64,000 nt of DNA, taken from the NCBI RefSeq assembly GCF_014650675.1, contig NZ_BMVK01000013.1, positions 124,001 through 188,000 on the forward strand, read 5' to 3'. Of the stretch, positions 14,883 to 23,531 are shown one piece after another. The notes beneath the pieces are model-generated. The model was not told the DNA's origin. It saw only the letters and a program-made list of their open reading frames with translations, and did no database searches. Positions within the stretch are counted from its first letter, which is position 1. Each line of letters opens with the position of its first letter. A program made the position numbers and the translations under genes. Origin of the DNA: Streptomyces anulatus. Its GTDB lineage: Bacteria > Actinomycetota > Actinomycetes > Streptomycetales > Streptomycetaceae.

Positions 14883-16583
14883 GTGATACCGAAGATCATC
14901 CTCAGCTCTGGCCCGAAGGCCACCAGCCGTACGATCGGCTACCTCTTCGGCAAGGGCCGCGCCAACGAACACGTCGACCCGCACCTCGTGGCCTCCTGGA
15001 ACGGCTTCGCCCCTGACCCCGGCCGCAGTCCCCACCGCGATCCGAAGGACGCGATGGCCCAGCTCGTCGCGCAGCTCGACCAGCCCGTGCGGATGCTCGG
15101 CGACAAAGCGCCCAGGGACACCGTGTGGCACTGTCCCGTCCGCACCGCTCCCGAGGACCCGATCCTCACCGACGCCCAGTGGGCCGACATCGCCCGCCGC
15201 ATCGTGGCCGCCGCGGGCATCGCACCCGCCGGGGACGACGAAGCCTGCCGATGGGTGGCCGTCCGCCACGCCGACGACCACATCCACATCGCCGCGACCC
15301 TCGTACGCCAGGACGGCCGGCGTCCCGAGCGCGGCTACGACCAGCGTGCCGTCCAGCGCGAGGCCCGCAAGATCGAGGTCGACTACGGTCTCAGGCGGTT
15401 GAAACAGGGCGACGGCACCGGCGCCAAGCGCCACAGCAGCAAGGAGCACTTCAAGGCCAAGCGTCTGGGCCAGGACGCCACCTCCCGAGATCTTCTACGC
15501 CTACGGGTTCGCCGGGCCGTCGCGGCGGCATCCGACGAGGCCGAGTTTTTCGCCCTGCTGGAGGCGACGGGCGTGACCGTGCGCCTCAAGCTCGGTCCCT
15601 CCGGCGACGCGCTCGGCTGCAACTTCGCTCTGCCCGAGGACACCAACGACAAGGGCGAGCCAGTTTTCTACGCCGGCTCCACCCTCGCCCCCGACCTGTC
15701 CCTGCCCAAGGTCCGCAAGAGCTTCGCCGTCACTAGCTCTGCGCCGGTCGCTGCCCGACCGGGTGACCCGTGGCATCAGGCGACAGCCGCCGCCGAACGC
15801 ATCCCCCACCACCTCATACGCGGCGACGATCCGACCGCCCAGGGGCAGCTGGTCGCGCTCGGCACAACACTGGACATCCTGGCGATCACCGCGCCTACCG
15901 CAGTGAGGGCTGAACTCGGCAAGGCCGCCCTCGCTTTCGAGCGCGCCACCCGCTCCCGCATCGCCGCCGACCTGGACAGCACCCGCGTCCTGCGTCGCAG
16001 TGTCCAAGCGATCTTGCGCGAGAGGCCCGCAAACCGCGACGGGGCCACGTTCACCATGCTTGTGGACACCGTGCTCACGGCGGTGGCGTTCGCGATGCAC
16101 TGGCATCGCACGCGCCGACACGCCCAGCAAGAGGCAGCAGCCGAGCAGGCTCTCGTCCATCTGCAGATCGCGTACGGGCAGATCGCCGAGCCGGTCCTGG
16201 CGGGCCTCGCACGACGTGCCCCCAGCCTCCAGATGCAGCAGCGCTTCGCCCGCCACCTCCAGCAGGCGGCCCCTGATCACGCCGAGCGCATCCTGAACGA
16301 CCCTGCCTGGGACGCGCTCACCACCGTGCTCGCCGAAGCGGAAGCCGCCGGGCACAACGCGGCCACCGTTCTGGACCAGGCACTCGGCCAACGCCCGTTG
16401 GATGACGCCCACAGCCCCACCCGTGCCCTGACCTGGCGTGTCCGCCGCCTCGCCGAGCGTCATGCCCCCAGTCCTCGGGCCCAGGCGGCCAAGGCCCGTA
16501 GTGCGGCACAAGCGCACAGCGCTCCAGTCATTCCAGCGGGCGTCGCTGCACCTCAACCGCGGTCACCGTCGCACCGGCGCTGA
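14883..16583 (+). CDS. MobA/VirD2-type relaxase
   Basis: A 566-residue mobilization nuclease. The N-terminal relaxase domain has the metal-binding three-histidine signature in VAVRHADDHIHIAATLVR (about residues 128-146). An N-terminal tyrosine in IGYLFGKG (about residue 19) is a candidate DNA-linking nucleophile. The remaining 400 residues are helical and Ala/Arg-rich without a recognised primase or helicase. The start is a GTG at 14883. Actinobacterial relaxases of this kind form an under-described group; it should nick at an adjacent oriT and pilot the strand through a helper channel. Confidence 0.88.
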   Translation: MIPKIILSSGPKATSRTIGYLFGKGRANEHVDPHLVASWNGFAPDPGRSPHRDPKDAMAQLVAQLDQPVRMLGDKAPRDTVWHCPVRTAPEDPILTDAQWADIARRIVAAAGIAPAGDDEACRWVAVRHADDHIHIAATLVRQDGRRPERGYDQRAVQREARKIEVDYGLRRLKQGDGTGAKRHSSKEHFKAKRLGQDATSRDLLRLRVRRAVAAASDEAEFFALLEATGVTVRLKLGPSGDALGCNFALPEDTNDKGEPVFYAGSTLAPDLSLPKVRKSFAVTSSAPVAARPGDPWHQATAAAERIPHHLIRGDDPTAQGQLVALGTTLDILAITAPTAVRAELGKAALAFERATRSRIAADLDSTRVLRRSVQAILRERPANRDGATFTMLVDTVLTAVAFAMHWHRTRRHAQQEAAAEQALVHLQIAYGQIAEPVLAGLARRAPSLQMQQRFARHLQQAAPDHAERILNDPAWDALTTVLAEAEAAGHNAATVLDQALGQRPLDDAHSPTRALTWRVRRLAERHAPSPRAQAAKARSAAQAHSAPVIPAGVAAPQPRSPSHRR

Positions 16584-16736
16584 CCAAAGAGCGAGCGGAA
16601 CATGGCCGACGGTCCCCGGTTTCCGATGCCGGGATCATCCGGAGTATTTGCGCCTCAACCCCTAGCTCCGGACGAAACCCATGTATGGCTCAGATCCAAG
16701 TCGGCTGGGTGTTTCGTGGTCGAGGAGACATCGTGG

Positions 16737-17531
16737 TCAAGCTGCGGGCTGCAGGACGGCTTGGTCGGCGGCGAGCGCCCGGAGGCGGGCAGCCATAGCG
16801 TCCGGCCCGAGCGCGGCGAGGGCCCACAGAGCACTGATACGGCGGCCGGAGGCCCAGATATTGCAGGGCGGGGGCCGAAACGGTGTCACGTCGATGCCCT
16901 GGACGGCGAAGGGGGTCTGGTCGAGATATCCCATGCCGCCGGTCCCGCACAGATACGAGCGGGCTCCGGTTGCGGCTGCGAGGTCCGCAAGCCGCTGGGA
17001 CCGGCCCGGCCGGGAGGGCAGTCGGCTGCTGGTGAGGATCTTGCCCTTCCAGCCGAGCAGGTCCAGCAGTACGCGGGTGGAGGTCTCGGCGGCGGCAGCG
17101 GTCCGGCCGGTGGTGAAGGCATCCAGCACCGGGTCCAGAGCCTGGGCGAGGGCGGGCCAGTGCGGGCTGGCGCCATAGTGCTGCCGGAGCATCCCCGCGG
17201 TCCGGCGGCGGGTCCGCTCCGGCTCGGCGATTGCCGCGTCCCTGATGAGGGTCGAACGTCCCTGGGGCAGGTGAGTGGGGAGAGTGAGCCACTGGTGGCG
17301 GGCCGGGTCGCCGAGGTCGGCGAGGCGGGCTCGATGCTGGTAGTCGCGGCGGGTGAACTGCACGTCGTCCAGGACGATCCAGTAGTCCGCCGCGAACAGC
17401 TTGGCCAGCGTGGTCAGCCGAGGCAGGAAATTCGGCTGGTGAACGGCACACAGCCCGCCCGGCTGGGGCAGGTCACGAGGTGATGAGGCGGCTGGTGAAG
17501 CCGTCGTGGATGAGAAATTCGTACGCGGCAT
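16737..17531 (-). CDS. WbqC-family protein
   Basis: A 264-residue protein with the WbqC-like family signature: LCAVHQPNFLPRL at the N-terminus, ADYWIVLDDVQFTRRDYQHRA, QWLTLPTHLPQG, and the C-terminal SYLCGTGGMGYLDQTPF. WbqC-type proteins occur in surface-polysaccharide clusters and may modify sugars or amino-acid adducts, but no reaction is established here. It overlaps the upstream YdcF gene by 59 bases in another frame and is the last gene of a three-gene leftward operon. The ATG at 17531 has GGAGGAC close upstream. Confidence 0.85.
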   Translation of the reverse strand: MPRTNFSSTTASPAASSPRDLPQPGGLCAVHQPNFLPRLTTLAKLFAADYWIVLDDVQFTRRDYQHRARLADLGDPARHQWLTLPTHLPQGRSTLIRDAAIAEPERTRRRTAGMLRQHYGASPHWPALAQALDPVLDAFTTGRTAAAAETSTRVLLDLLGWKGKILTSSRLPSRPGRSQRLADLAAATGARSYLCGTGGMGYLDQTPFAVQGIDVTPFRPPPCNIWASGRRISALWALAALGPDAMAARLRALAADQAVLQPAA

Positions 17532-18159
17532 GCACGTCCTCCGGGACCTCCTGCTCGATGGCGAAACCGAGCTTCGGATACTCGATCACCCGCTGGAGGT
17601 CACCGACGAGCATGTCCAGGACGAGCTTCTCGTCGCCGATGGACTTCACGTAATCGTCGAACTCCAGCGGCTCCGACGCGCAGAGGATCTCGACGTCGGG
17701 CCACAGCTTGCGGGCGGTCGCGAACGACCGCCGTTCCATGTAGGGCTTGGAGACCAGCAGCACCGTCGTCGGGGTGATGCCGGCGGCGGCGAGGACCTCC
17801 CGGGAGAAGGTGATGTTCTGTCCCGTGTTGCCGGCGTTCGGTTCCAGCAGGATCGCCTCGGCGGGGACGCCGAGGTCGATGGCGTGCTCGCGGAAGTGGA
17901 CGGCCTCGCCGCGCGGGAAGACCTGGGCGGTGGTCGGGCTGTTGCCGCCGGTGAACACCAGGGTCGGAAAGAGCCCGGCCTGATACAGCTCGGCGGAGTG
18001 GGCAGCGACACCGAGGTCGTGGCTGCCCAGCCCGATCGCCACATTGACGGGCCGCAGCTCGTGCTGCATCTGGTGGTAGTCCCAGATCAGCTTGGCTTGG
18101 CGCCACTGGTCCTCGGTGATGCTCTGCTGGTTGTCGCTCACGCGCTTCTCCCTGGTCAC
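17473..18159 (-). CDS. YdcF-family (DUF218) protein
   Basis: A 228-residue protein with the DUF218/YdcF fold: VNVAIGLGSHDLGVAAHSAELYQ, TLVFTGGNSPTT, AILLEPNAGNTGQNITFSRE and VLLVSKPYMERRSFAT. Family members include ElyC/SanA-type envelope proteins, which are membrane anchored; this one has no membrane segment and is probably cytoplasmic. Glu and Asn in EPNAGNTGQN are typical for the family; no substrate is established. The start overlaps the XRE-TPR gene by ATGA. A GTG at 18141 could be an alternative start. Confidence 0.88.
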   Translation of the reverse strand: MTREKRVSDNQQSITEDQWRQAKLIWDYHQMQHELRPVNVAIGLGSHDLGVAAHSAELYQAGLFPTLVFTGGNSPTTAQVFPRGEAVHFREHAIDLGVPAEAILLEPNAGNTGQNITFSREVLAAAGITPTTVLLVSKPYMERRSFATARKLWPDVEILCASEPLEFDDYVKSIGDEKLVLDMLVGDLQRVIEYPKLGFAIEQEVPEDVHAAYEFLIHDGFTSRLITS

Positions 18160-19280
18160 CGTTGCCGGGGGCCGGTCGGCCCCTCGCTCATGGCCTTGAT
18201 GCCCTCGATACTGCGCAGTTGGTGCACGAGTCCGTACTGCGCGGCCACCTTGGCGGCCTGGTCGAGGACGAGGTGTCCATCATCCCGGGTCGCCATGTCG
18301 GAGAGCAGGATGTGGCCATGAGCGGTGTCCAGTCGCACGCGTTGCATCGGTGATTCGGTGGTCCCGCAGTGGCGGGCGATGTCGATGAAATGTAGGGCCT
18401 GGGTGAGGTCGCCGGCGCCGCGGGCGGCGAGGGCAAGCTTTTGGTGGGCCACCGACCAGTCGTCGGGTTCCTGGAGGTCTTCGAAGTCGCGGGTCGCGGC
18501 CTGCATGACGCGGCTCGCATATTCGTGGTTGCCGTCCTTGCTCAGCGCGGTACCCACCCACAGCCTCGCGCGGGCCCGGTCACGCCGCGATAGCCGGTCG
18601 TCGACGGCGAGGGTTTCGTAGTTGCGGGCGGCGCTCTCCAGCTCCCCGGACATCTCGGTGACCACCGCGAGAGACAGGTCGAGCTGGGCGACCCGGCGGG
18701 GGATGTCGAGCTGGGTGAAGACGGATCGGGCGCCTGCGTAGGAGTGCTGGGCCGACAACGGGCCCAGGACGACGCCCTGGTCGCGCTTGAGGTCGCCGAG
18801 CAGGGCGGTCGAACGGGCGAACAGATACAGGCCCTTCTCGTCCAGCTCGGGGGCCTTGAACCGGCCCAGCCACCGCGCAAGGAGGCTGTCGGCGAAGGTG
18901 AAGTTCTGCCGGGACAGGGCGACCACGACCCGGTCGAGGTCGTCGGCCCACGACTCGTACTCCCAGGCCCGGGGGCCGAAGGCGGCAATACGTCGCCGAG
19001 CGGAGGTCAAGGGGCTGGTCATCTCGGACAGGAGCGTCTCGAAGCGCAGGTGGACGGCGGCGTCCGCGCGGCCAAGCGCGGTGTCGAGGATGGCCTGGGT
19101 GTCGGGTCTGGGCTCGGTGCCGGTGAGTTTGGACTCCCACTTGGAGACCGTCGCGACGGCCAGGCCGAGCTGCTGGGCGAAGGCCCGCACGCTCAGTCGC
19201 AGGGCGAGACGCAGGGCCTTGGCCTCCAGGCCGGTCCACTGGTGCACGGTCGCCACACGTCGCTCCCTTCCGCCAGCCAT
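18156..19280 (-). CDS. XRE-family regulator with TPR-like sensor region
   Basis: A 374-residue protein: HTH about 15-70 (KALRLALRLSVRAFAQQLGL, VATVSKWESKLTG) followed by about 300 residues of degenerate tetratricopeptide-like helices (VAQLDLSLAVVTEMSGELES; RARLWVGTALSKDGNHEYAS; QKLALAARGAGDLTQALHFI). Many Streptomyces regulators of this design are known or suspected to bind small molecules or peptides through the TPR part. It is the first gene of the leftward XRE-YdcF-WbqC operon and is divergent from 19412, leaving 131 bases for the shared promoter region. Regulation of both operons by this protein is inferred. Confidence 0.88.
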   Translation of the reverse strand: MAGGRERRVATVHQWTGLEAKALRLALRLSVRAFAQQLGLAVATVSKWESKLTGTEPRPDTQAILDTALGRADAAVHLRFETLLSEMTSPLTSARRRIAAFGPRAWEYESWADDLDRVVVALSRQNFTFADSLLARWLGRFKAPELDEKGLYLFARSTALLGDLKRDQGVVLGPLSAQHSYAGARSVFTQLDIPRRVAQLDLSLAVVTEMSGELESAARNYETLAVDDRLSRRDRARARLWVGTALSKDGNHEYASRVMQAATRDFEDLQEPDDWSVAHQKLALAARGAGDLTQALHFIDIARHCGTTESPMQRVRLDTAHGHILLSDMATRDDGHLVLDQAAKVAAQYGLVHQLRSIEGIKAMSEGPTGPRQR

Positions 19281-19411
19281 CGAAGCACGCTCCGTGCAGT
19301 CGGCGGGACGGAAGTGGAACGGAAGTAGAACGGGCAGTGATTGGCCCGGGGTTGGCGGGCAGCCACGCTGAAGGGGTCATCAGTTGTCGAGCATTCTGGA
19401 CGGTCCTCAGC

Positions 19412-19840
19412 ATGGAACCCCTCACGGAGCATCGCCAGGTCAACGGTCCGGTCGTCTACGGCCTCCTGCGGCTGGTGAAGGTGCCCGCGGCCCGGCATGC
19501 GGCGTTGGCCGCGTCGCTGGCCGAGTACTGCCGCAGCCACGAGTTGCAACTTTCCGGCGTCTTCACCGACCGTGACGTGAGTTCTGGGCCCGACTCGGCG
19601 GCGTTCACCGGGCTGCTGGACGTGCTGGCCCTGCCGGACGTCTATGGCGTGATCGCCCCGGCCATGTCGCACCTGGGGCCGAAGGCCATAGCCGCCCAGC
19701 GCAGACACCGGATCGAGACGGCCGGCTCCCGATTGCTGCTGGTCCGCCGCCCCTGCACCACACACCTGCCGGTCTCCCACCACGGTCCCGGTCGCCGACG
19801 CAGCGCAGGGAGTACCCGCGTTCTGGACGCCGAGTCATGA
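19412..19840 (+). CDS. Small resolvase-domain-like protein of unknown function
   Basis: A 142-residue protein resembling the catalytic-domain fold of serine recombinases (VVYGLLRLVKVPA, AEYCRSHELQLSGVFTDRD, VYGVIAPAMSHLGPKA). The usual nucleophile motif YxRVSxxxQ is replaced by YGLLRLVKVPA, with no Ser at the expected place, and there is no DNA-binding domain. Similar short proteins stand next to HATPase proteins in Streptomyces, as I recall. It begins a three-gene rightward operon and overlaps the HATPase gene by ATGA. A recombinase activity is unlikely; it may be a regulator using the same fold. Confidence 0.55.
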   Translation: MEPLTEHRQVNGPVVYGLLRLVKVPAARHAALAASLAEYCRSHELQLSGVFTDRDVSSGPDSAAFTGLLDVLALPDVYGVIAPAMSHLGPKAIAAQRRHRIETAGSRLLLVRRPCTTHLPVSHHGPGRRRSAGSTRVLDAES

Positions 19841-20250
19841 GGACGGCGATGACCGAGACGACCCGGCGATTCTTCACGGCCCGGCCCGAATCGATCGGCC
19901 AGGCACGGAAGTTCGTTAGGGATGCCCTGGCCGGATGGGGCCTGCACGACCGCGCCGAGGACATCCGGCTCTGCGTCTCCGAGCTCGCCACGAACGCCCT
20001 GGTCCACGGCACCCTCGCCGACCACGGCTTCCTGGTCAAGCTGGATGCCGACGAGGGAGAAGTACGGCTGGAAGTGCACGACAGCCGCCGCCGGCTCCCC
20101 GCGGTGCGCCAGGCCGCCGACACGGACCTGTCCGGACGCGGCCTGACGCTGGTGAGCGTGCTTGCCGACGACTGGGGCGTTCTGGACCGCATCCCGGTCG
20201 GGAAAGTCGTTTGGTCCTGTTTCAAAGCTGAGGGAGGGACGACGTCATGA
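19837..20250 (+). CDS. ATP-binding protein, anti-sigma-factor-like HATPase
   Basis: A 137-residue single-domain GHKL ATPase of the SpoIIAB/RsbW-like type abundant in Streptomyces: N box ELATNALVHGT, G-box-like VHDSRRRLP and SGRGLTLVSVLADDWGV. Such proteins act as anti-sigma or regulatory kinases with partners often encoded elsewhere. The gene is coupled by ATGA at both ends to its neighbours. No sigma factor or anti-sigma antagonist lies within the element, so its partner is unknown. Confidence 0.85.
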   Translation: MRTAMTETTRRFFTARPESIGQARKFVRDALAGWGLHDRAEDIRLCVSELATNALVHGTLADHGFLVKLDADEGEVRLEVHDSRRRLPAVRQAADTDLSGRGLTLVSVLADDWGVLDRIPVGKVVWSCFKAEGGTTS

Positions 20251-20717
20251 CCCTCATCCTCACCCCATCCAGTCCGGAACTGCGGCTGTTGGTCTCGCTC
20301 GCTTCCTGGACCTGGCCGGGCACCAGTCCGGACGGCCGCGAGGTCGCGCACATCCTGATCACCCACAGCCCGGCCTTCACAGGCCCCGACACTGCCGAGG
20401 CGGTTGAGGCCCGGATGCGTCGGCTCTCCGACAGCCTCGGCGGCCTGGCCAGCTCCCGGGCGCCCGTTCGCGAGCTCACCCGATGCCTGCAGGTCGTCGG
20501 CGGGCAAGTGCTGATGAGCTTTCCCGGCACCGCCCGCAAGCTACGGCTGCCCACCCGCCGGCCCTGGACCGAACTGGTCGCCCGCAACAGCGGGGCCGTC
20601 CTCCTGCTCGGATTGGACCCACTGCCGCAGACCGCTGACGCCGCCCGCCTCGACACCTACTTGGACGACGCGCTCGCCGCCGACCGGCTGCTGTTCGGAC
20701 GCGCTCGCACACGCTGA
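20247..20717 (+). CDS. Conserved hypothetical protein (DUF5949-like)
   Basis: A 156-residue soluble protein, last complete gene of the 19412-20717 operon. Its pattern (LLVSLASWTWPG, EVAHILITHSPAF, EAVEARMRRLSDSLGG, a C-terminal DTYLDDALAADRLLF) reminds me of the DUF5949 group found beside small regulatory genes in Streptomyces, but the match is weak and no reaction is known. The start overlaps the HATPase stop by ATGA. A truncated gene follows after 54 bases. Confidence 0.6.
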   Translation: MTLILTPSSPELRLLVSLASWTWPGTSPDGREVAHILITHSPAFTGPDTAEAVEARMRRLSDSLGGLASSRAPVRELTRCLQVVGGQVLMSFPGTARKLRLPTRRPWTELVARNSGAVLLLGLDPLPQTADAARLDTYLDDALAADRLLFGRARTR

Positions 20718-20771
20718 CCACCTGGACTTCCCCGCACGGCCCCCGGACGGAACGGATGAGAGGGAACTGCC

Positions 20772-20885
20772 ATGGAAACCTTCGAACGCGCCTGGCTGGA
20801 GGCCCACTTCGCCCGAATCGCCTCCCAGTTCGCCCCGGGCGAGCAGACCGCATCGTGGGGATGCGCCTCACCCGGGGCGACGTGA
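20772..20885 (+). pseudogene. 5' fragment of a gene truncated at the IS21-type remnant
   Basis: The frame starts METFERAWLEAHFARIASQF and then runs into the complement of the transposase gene and stops. The first 27 or so residues look like a genuine coding start and continue the direction of the preceding operon. The fourth gene of that operon appears to have been lost to the insertion; its family is not recognisable from the fragment. Confidence 0.5.
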
Positions 20886-21475
20886 CGGCGCACGACTGTC
20901 TTGGTGCGGTCGTAGACGATCGTCATCGACACTCCGTTGAGGCGCGCGAATGCCCGCCGGTGGTACTCGAAGAACGTCTGCAGGTCCAGGCTGGTGGTGA
21001 AGCAGCAGAACGGATCACGAGAGTACGACAGCACCATGTGGAAGGAGTGCACCTTCGGGATGCCCAGGTGGGCGAGGAGCTTGCCCTCATCGCCCCAGTC
21101 CACCTGAGCCTGAGCACCCGGGATCACCTCGAACCTGCGATGCATCCCTGCCAGCTCTCGCGGGTGATCCCCAGTTCCTCCGCGATCCTTGGGCGGGCTT
21201 CCTGCACGAGGAGTTTGACCCGCTGGTAGCTCCCGGGTGAACCCGTACTCCATGGCCAGCCGCTCGTGAATCACCGCGTCCTTCATCAGGACCTCGGCCC
21301 GCAGCATCGCGTCGATCAGCGGAGCGACCTCGTCGACCACTCGCTTGCGCGGCTGACCACTTGCCACCCGGCGCGGCGGCGCGGACGAGTCAGCGGACAG
21401 GTACTTGCTGACCGTCCGCCAGTTCAGTCCGGTTTCCTTGGAGACCTCCGACAGGCTCATCGCCCCGGTCTCCAC
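20857..21475 (-). pseudogene. Decayed IS21-type transposase (IstA) fragment
   Basis: Reading leftward: an HTH-like N-terminus (MSLSEVSKETGLNWRTVSKY), then the rve integrase-core start ELAGMHRRFEVIPGAQAQVD, HSFHMVLSYSRDPFCCFTTS and SMTIVYDRTKTVVRRHVAPG, after which homology stops near 20857. Between about 21150 and 21245 the protein is shifted out of frame: another frame there reads GSYQRVKLLVQEARPRIAEE, the family sequence. Two compensating indels and the missing C-terminal half make it a pseudogene. No istB and no clear terminal repeats were seen. Confidence 0.78.
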
Positions 21476-21770
21476 CAGGTCACGGAAACGCCGAAGCTCC
21501 AGCCCCAGCGGGGTGGTCCACCACCTACTCTGGAGACGTTGACCGACCGATCGCGGTGCTCGACGGCTCCACCGAACTGCGTCCCGCTGATCGATCCTGT
21601 TGTGGCACGCTCAGCGTGCGCCCGATAGTCACCAGAGCGTGACCAGTACGGGATTCCCTCGCGAGACGCAGCTCGTGGAGTGGAACCGGCCGAACCCTTG
21701 CCGGGGGTATGCAGGCAATTCGGGTTGGTCGCCTCCCGGACGAGTGGCTCGTGCCGCTAGCCTGTAGCAC

Positions 21771-22325
21771 ATGGAGTTGATCAGGGCAGCTTCGGCAGAG
21801 TTCGAACGAGTTGTGCGCCAATTGCCCGCGGACTCGTCGGAGCAACCGACGCCGTCGGGAGTCTCGGTACGCGAATTGATTGAGCACGTGGTGGTGGGGA
21901 ATCGCTTCACCGCACTTCTGCTGGCAGGCGTTGGGCGCGACGAGGCCCACGCCATGCTCGCAGCCAAGCAGGTCGGCGGTGACCCAGTCGCTGACGTGAG
22001 TGAGTCCGCACAGCGCCAAGCACAGGCATTCTTCGCGACGTCGCCCGAGCAACAGGTCGCGGGCCCGAACGGAAATGTTCCCGTCGCTGCCTACGTGCGA
22101 TTCCGTCTCGTCGACCTGGTAGTGCATGCGTGGGACCTCCTGCGTGCCGCGCGTCTCGACGAGACCCTTGATCCGCAGACTGTTGTCGGCGTGCTGAACA
22201 CGGTCGAGCCGCATCTGGACGAAATGCTTGCCTTCGGAGCGTATGGCGCCGGTCCGAGCGGAACGCTGCCTGCTGACGCGTCACCACAGATCCGGCTGCT
22301 CGACTCGTTCGGGCGACGACCATAG
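21771..22325 (+). CDS. TIGR03086/maleylpyruvate isomerase-like metal-binding protein
   Basis: A 184-residue protein of the DinB/mycothiol-dependent superfamily, TIGR03086-like: VRELIEHVVVGNRFTALLLAG near the N-terminus with the His that begins the metal site, and VRFRLVDLVVHAWDLLRAA, where His and Asp typical of the family lie. Members are four-helix proteins, some of them mycothiol-dependent. No operon partner; it sits between the IS21-type remnant and the GlxA-type regulator. The reaction is unknown. Confidence 0.85.
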   Translation: MELIRAASAEFERVVRQLPADSSEQPTPSGVSVRELIEHVVVGNRFTALLLAGVGRDEAHAMLAAKQVGGDPVADVSESAQRQAQAFFATSPEQQVAGPNGNVPVAAYVRFRLVDLVVHAWDLLRAARLDETLDPQTVVGVLNTVEPHLDEMLAFGAYGAGPSGTLPADASPQIRLLDSFGRRP

Positions 22326-22479
22326 CCGACATCTCCGATCGTGCGGATGACCCTCCTGCTCTGGTGACTGACGCCCTCCGGCCATTTGGTCCGCTGAAGG
22401 ACCCTCGGCCGAGCCGAGTGCCGACGGCCTTCCGACGCTCTCGTGCAAAGCGATGGGGCGCGCCGGTCGCGGATGTCTT

Positions 22480-23487
22480 TCAGTGAGCGCGGGTGCGTTG
22501 TCCGCGGACTGTCCGGGGGCTCATGCCGAGCTCTTGGCTCATGGCCCGTCGAAGTGCCGTCGGATCGCTGTACCCGACTGCATGGGCGACTCCGGTGACG
22601 GCGAGGTCAGTGTTGTGCAGAAGCTCGACAGCTCGCTCGACACGCAGGCGTCGTAGGAATCGAGCAGGCGACATACCTGTGGCTTCGCTGATTCTGCGGG
22701 TGAAGGTGCGCGGACTGAGGTGTGCGGCAGCGGCCAAGTCCCTCACTCCTATGCTTGTGTCGAGGTGCTGGAGCGCCCATGACCGCGCGATTGCGACATC
22801 GCTGTCGGCGCCCTCGATTGTCTCGGGCATCACGTAGGGAGACTGCGACCGACGACGGTCAACCGCGAGGTACCTGGCGCACCCCCGGGCGAGCGCCTCC
22901 CCACCGTGACGCCCTACGAGCGTCAGCATCAGGTCCAGGTGCGCCAAGGCTGCGCCTGCGGTTGTCACCGGGCCGTCGGTGACGACGAGATCAGCAGGTG
23001 TCAACCGAACTGCGGGGTACCTGCAGGCGAACAGCGGCGCCAGCCACCAGGTGGTAGTCGCACGTCGCTGATCGAGGATGCCGGCTTCGGCGAGGAGGAA
23101 CACTCCGGCGCACGAGGCTGCGATCTCGCTACCTGCTGCGGCGGCTTCCTTCAAGTAGTGCGCCCCCGCTCTGGCATCGGGCGCTGCGAGTCGGCTGCGA
23201 ACCTCTTGGGTGTTTCTCATCCCGAGGCCAGGGACGACCACGAGATCCACCGGTTCCGTGGCGTCTCCATAGTCGTTGGCGACCCAGGGCTGGACGTCGA
23301 ACTGATCGGCCTGTCCCGATCGGAGGGCCAGCCGGTTCGCGGTGTCGAGGACATCAGCCGTGATGGCCACGGAGGTGGCCATCGCTCCCTCGAGATCCAG
23401 TACGCGGACCGAGGTCATGTCTCGAACCGCCCGGAATATGGCCGGTCTCGCTCTCTCAAGGACTTCATCGTGATCCATCGTAGTCAC
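22480..23487 (-). CDS. GlxA-family transcriptional regulator (DJ-1/PfpI plus AraC HTH)
   Basis: A 335-residue regulator. Residues about 25-190 form a DJ-1/PfpI amidase-like domain (VRVLDLEGAMATSVAITADVL, AASCAGVFLLAEAGILDQRR with the elbow Cys, DLVVTDGPVTTAGAALAHLD) and the last 100 residues an AraC-type double HTH (HLDTSIGVRDLAAAAHLSPR, VTGVAHAVGYSDPTALRRAM). It is divergent from the dienelactone hydrolase gene with 44 bases between starts, suggesting control of that operon. A start at the internal ATG 23418 (MTSVRVLD) would match most family members better; the GTG at 23487 is the longest. Confidence 0.88.
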   Translation of the reverse strand: MTTMDHDEVLERARPAIFRAVRDMTSVRVLDLEGAMATSVAITADVLDTANRLALRSGQADQFDVQPWVANDYGDATEPVDLVVVPGLGMRNTQEVRSRLAAPDARAGAHYLKEAAAAGSEIAASCAGVFLLAEAGILDQRRATTTWWLAPLFACRYPAVRLTPADLVVTDGPVTTAGAALAHLDLMLTLVGRHGGEALARGCARYLAVDRRRSQSPYVMPETIEGADSDVAIARSWALQHLDTSIGVRDLAAAAHLSPRTFTRRISEATGMSPARFLRRLRVERAVELLHNTDLAVTGVAHAVGYSDPTALRRAMSQELGMSPRTVRGQRTRAH

Positions 23488-23531
23488 CAGATCGGCCGCA
23501 CTCCGCGACGATCCATCGCAGGGGGATCTCT

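Noticed and set aside
19412..19840. Active serine recombinase of the element
   Set aside because: It lacks the Ser nucleophile motif and a DNA-binding domain; the tyrosine integrase explains integration.
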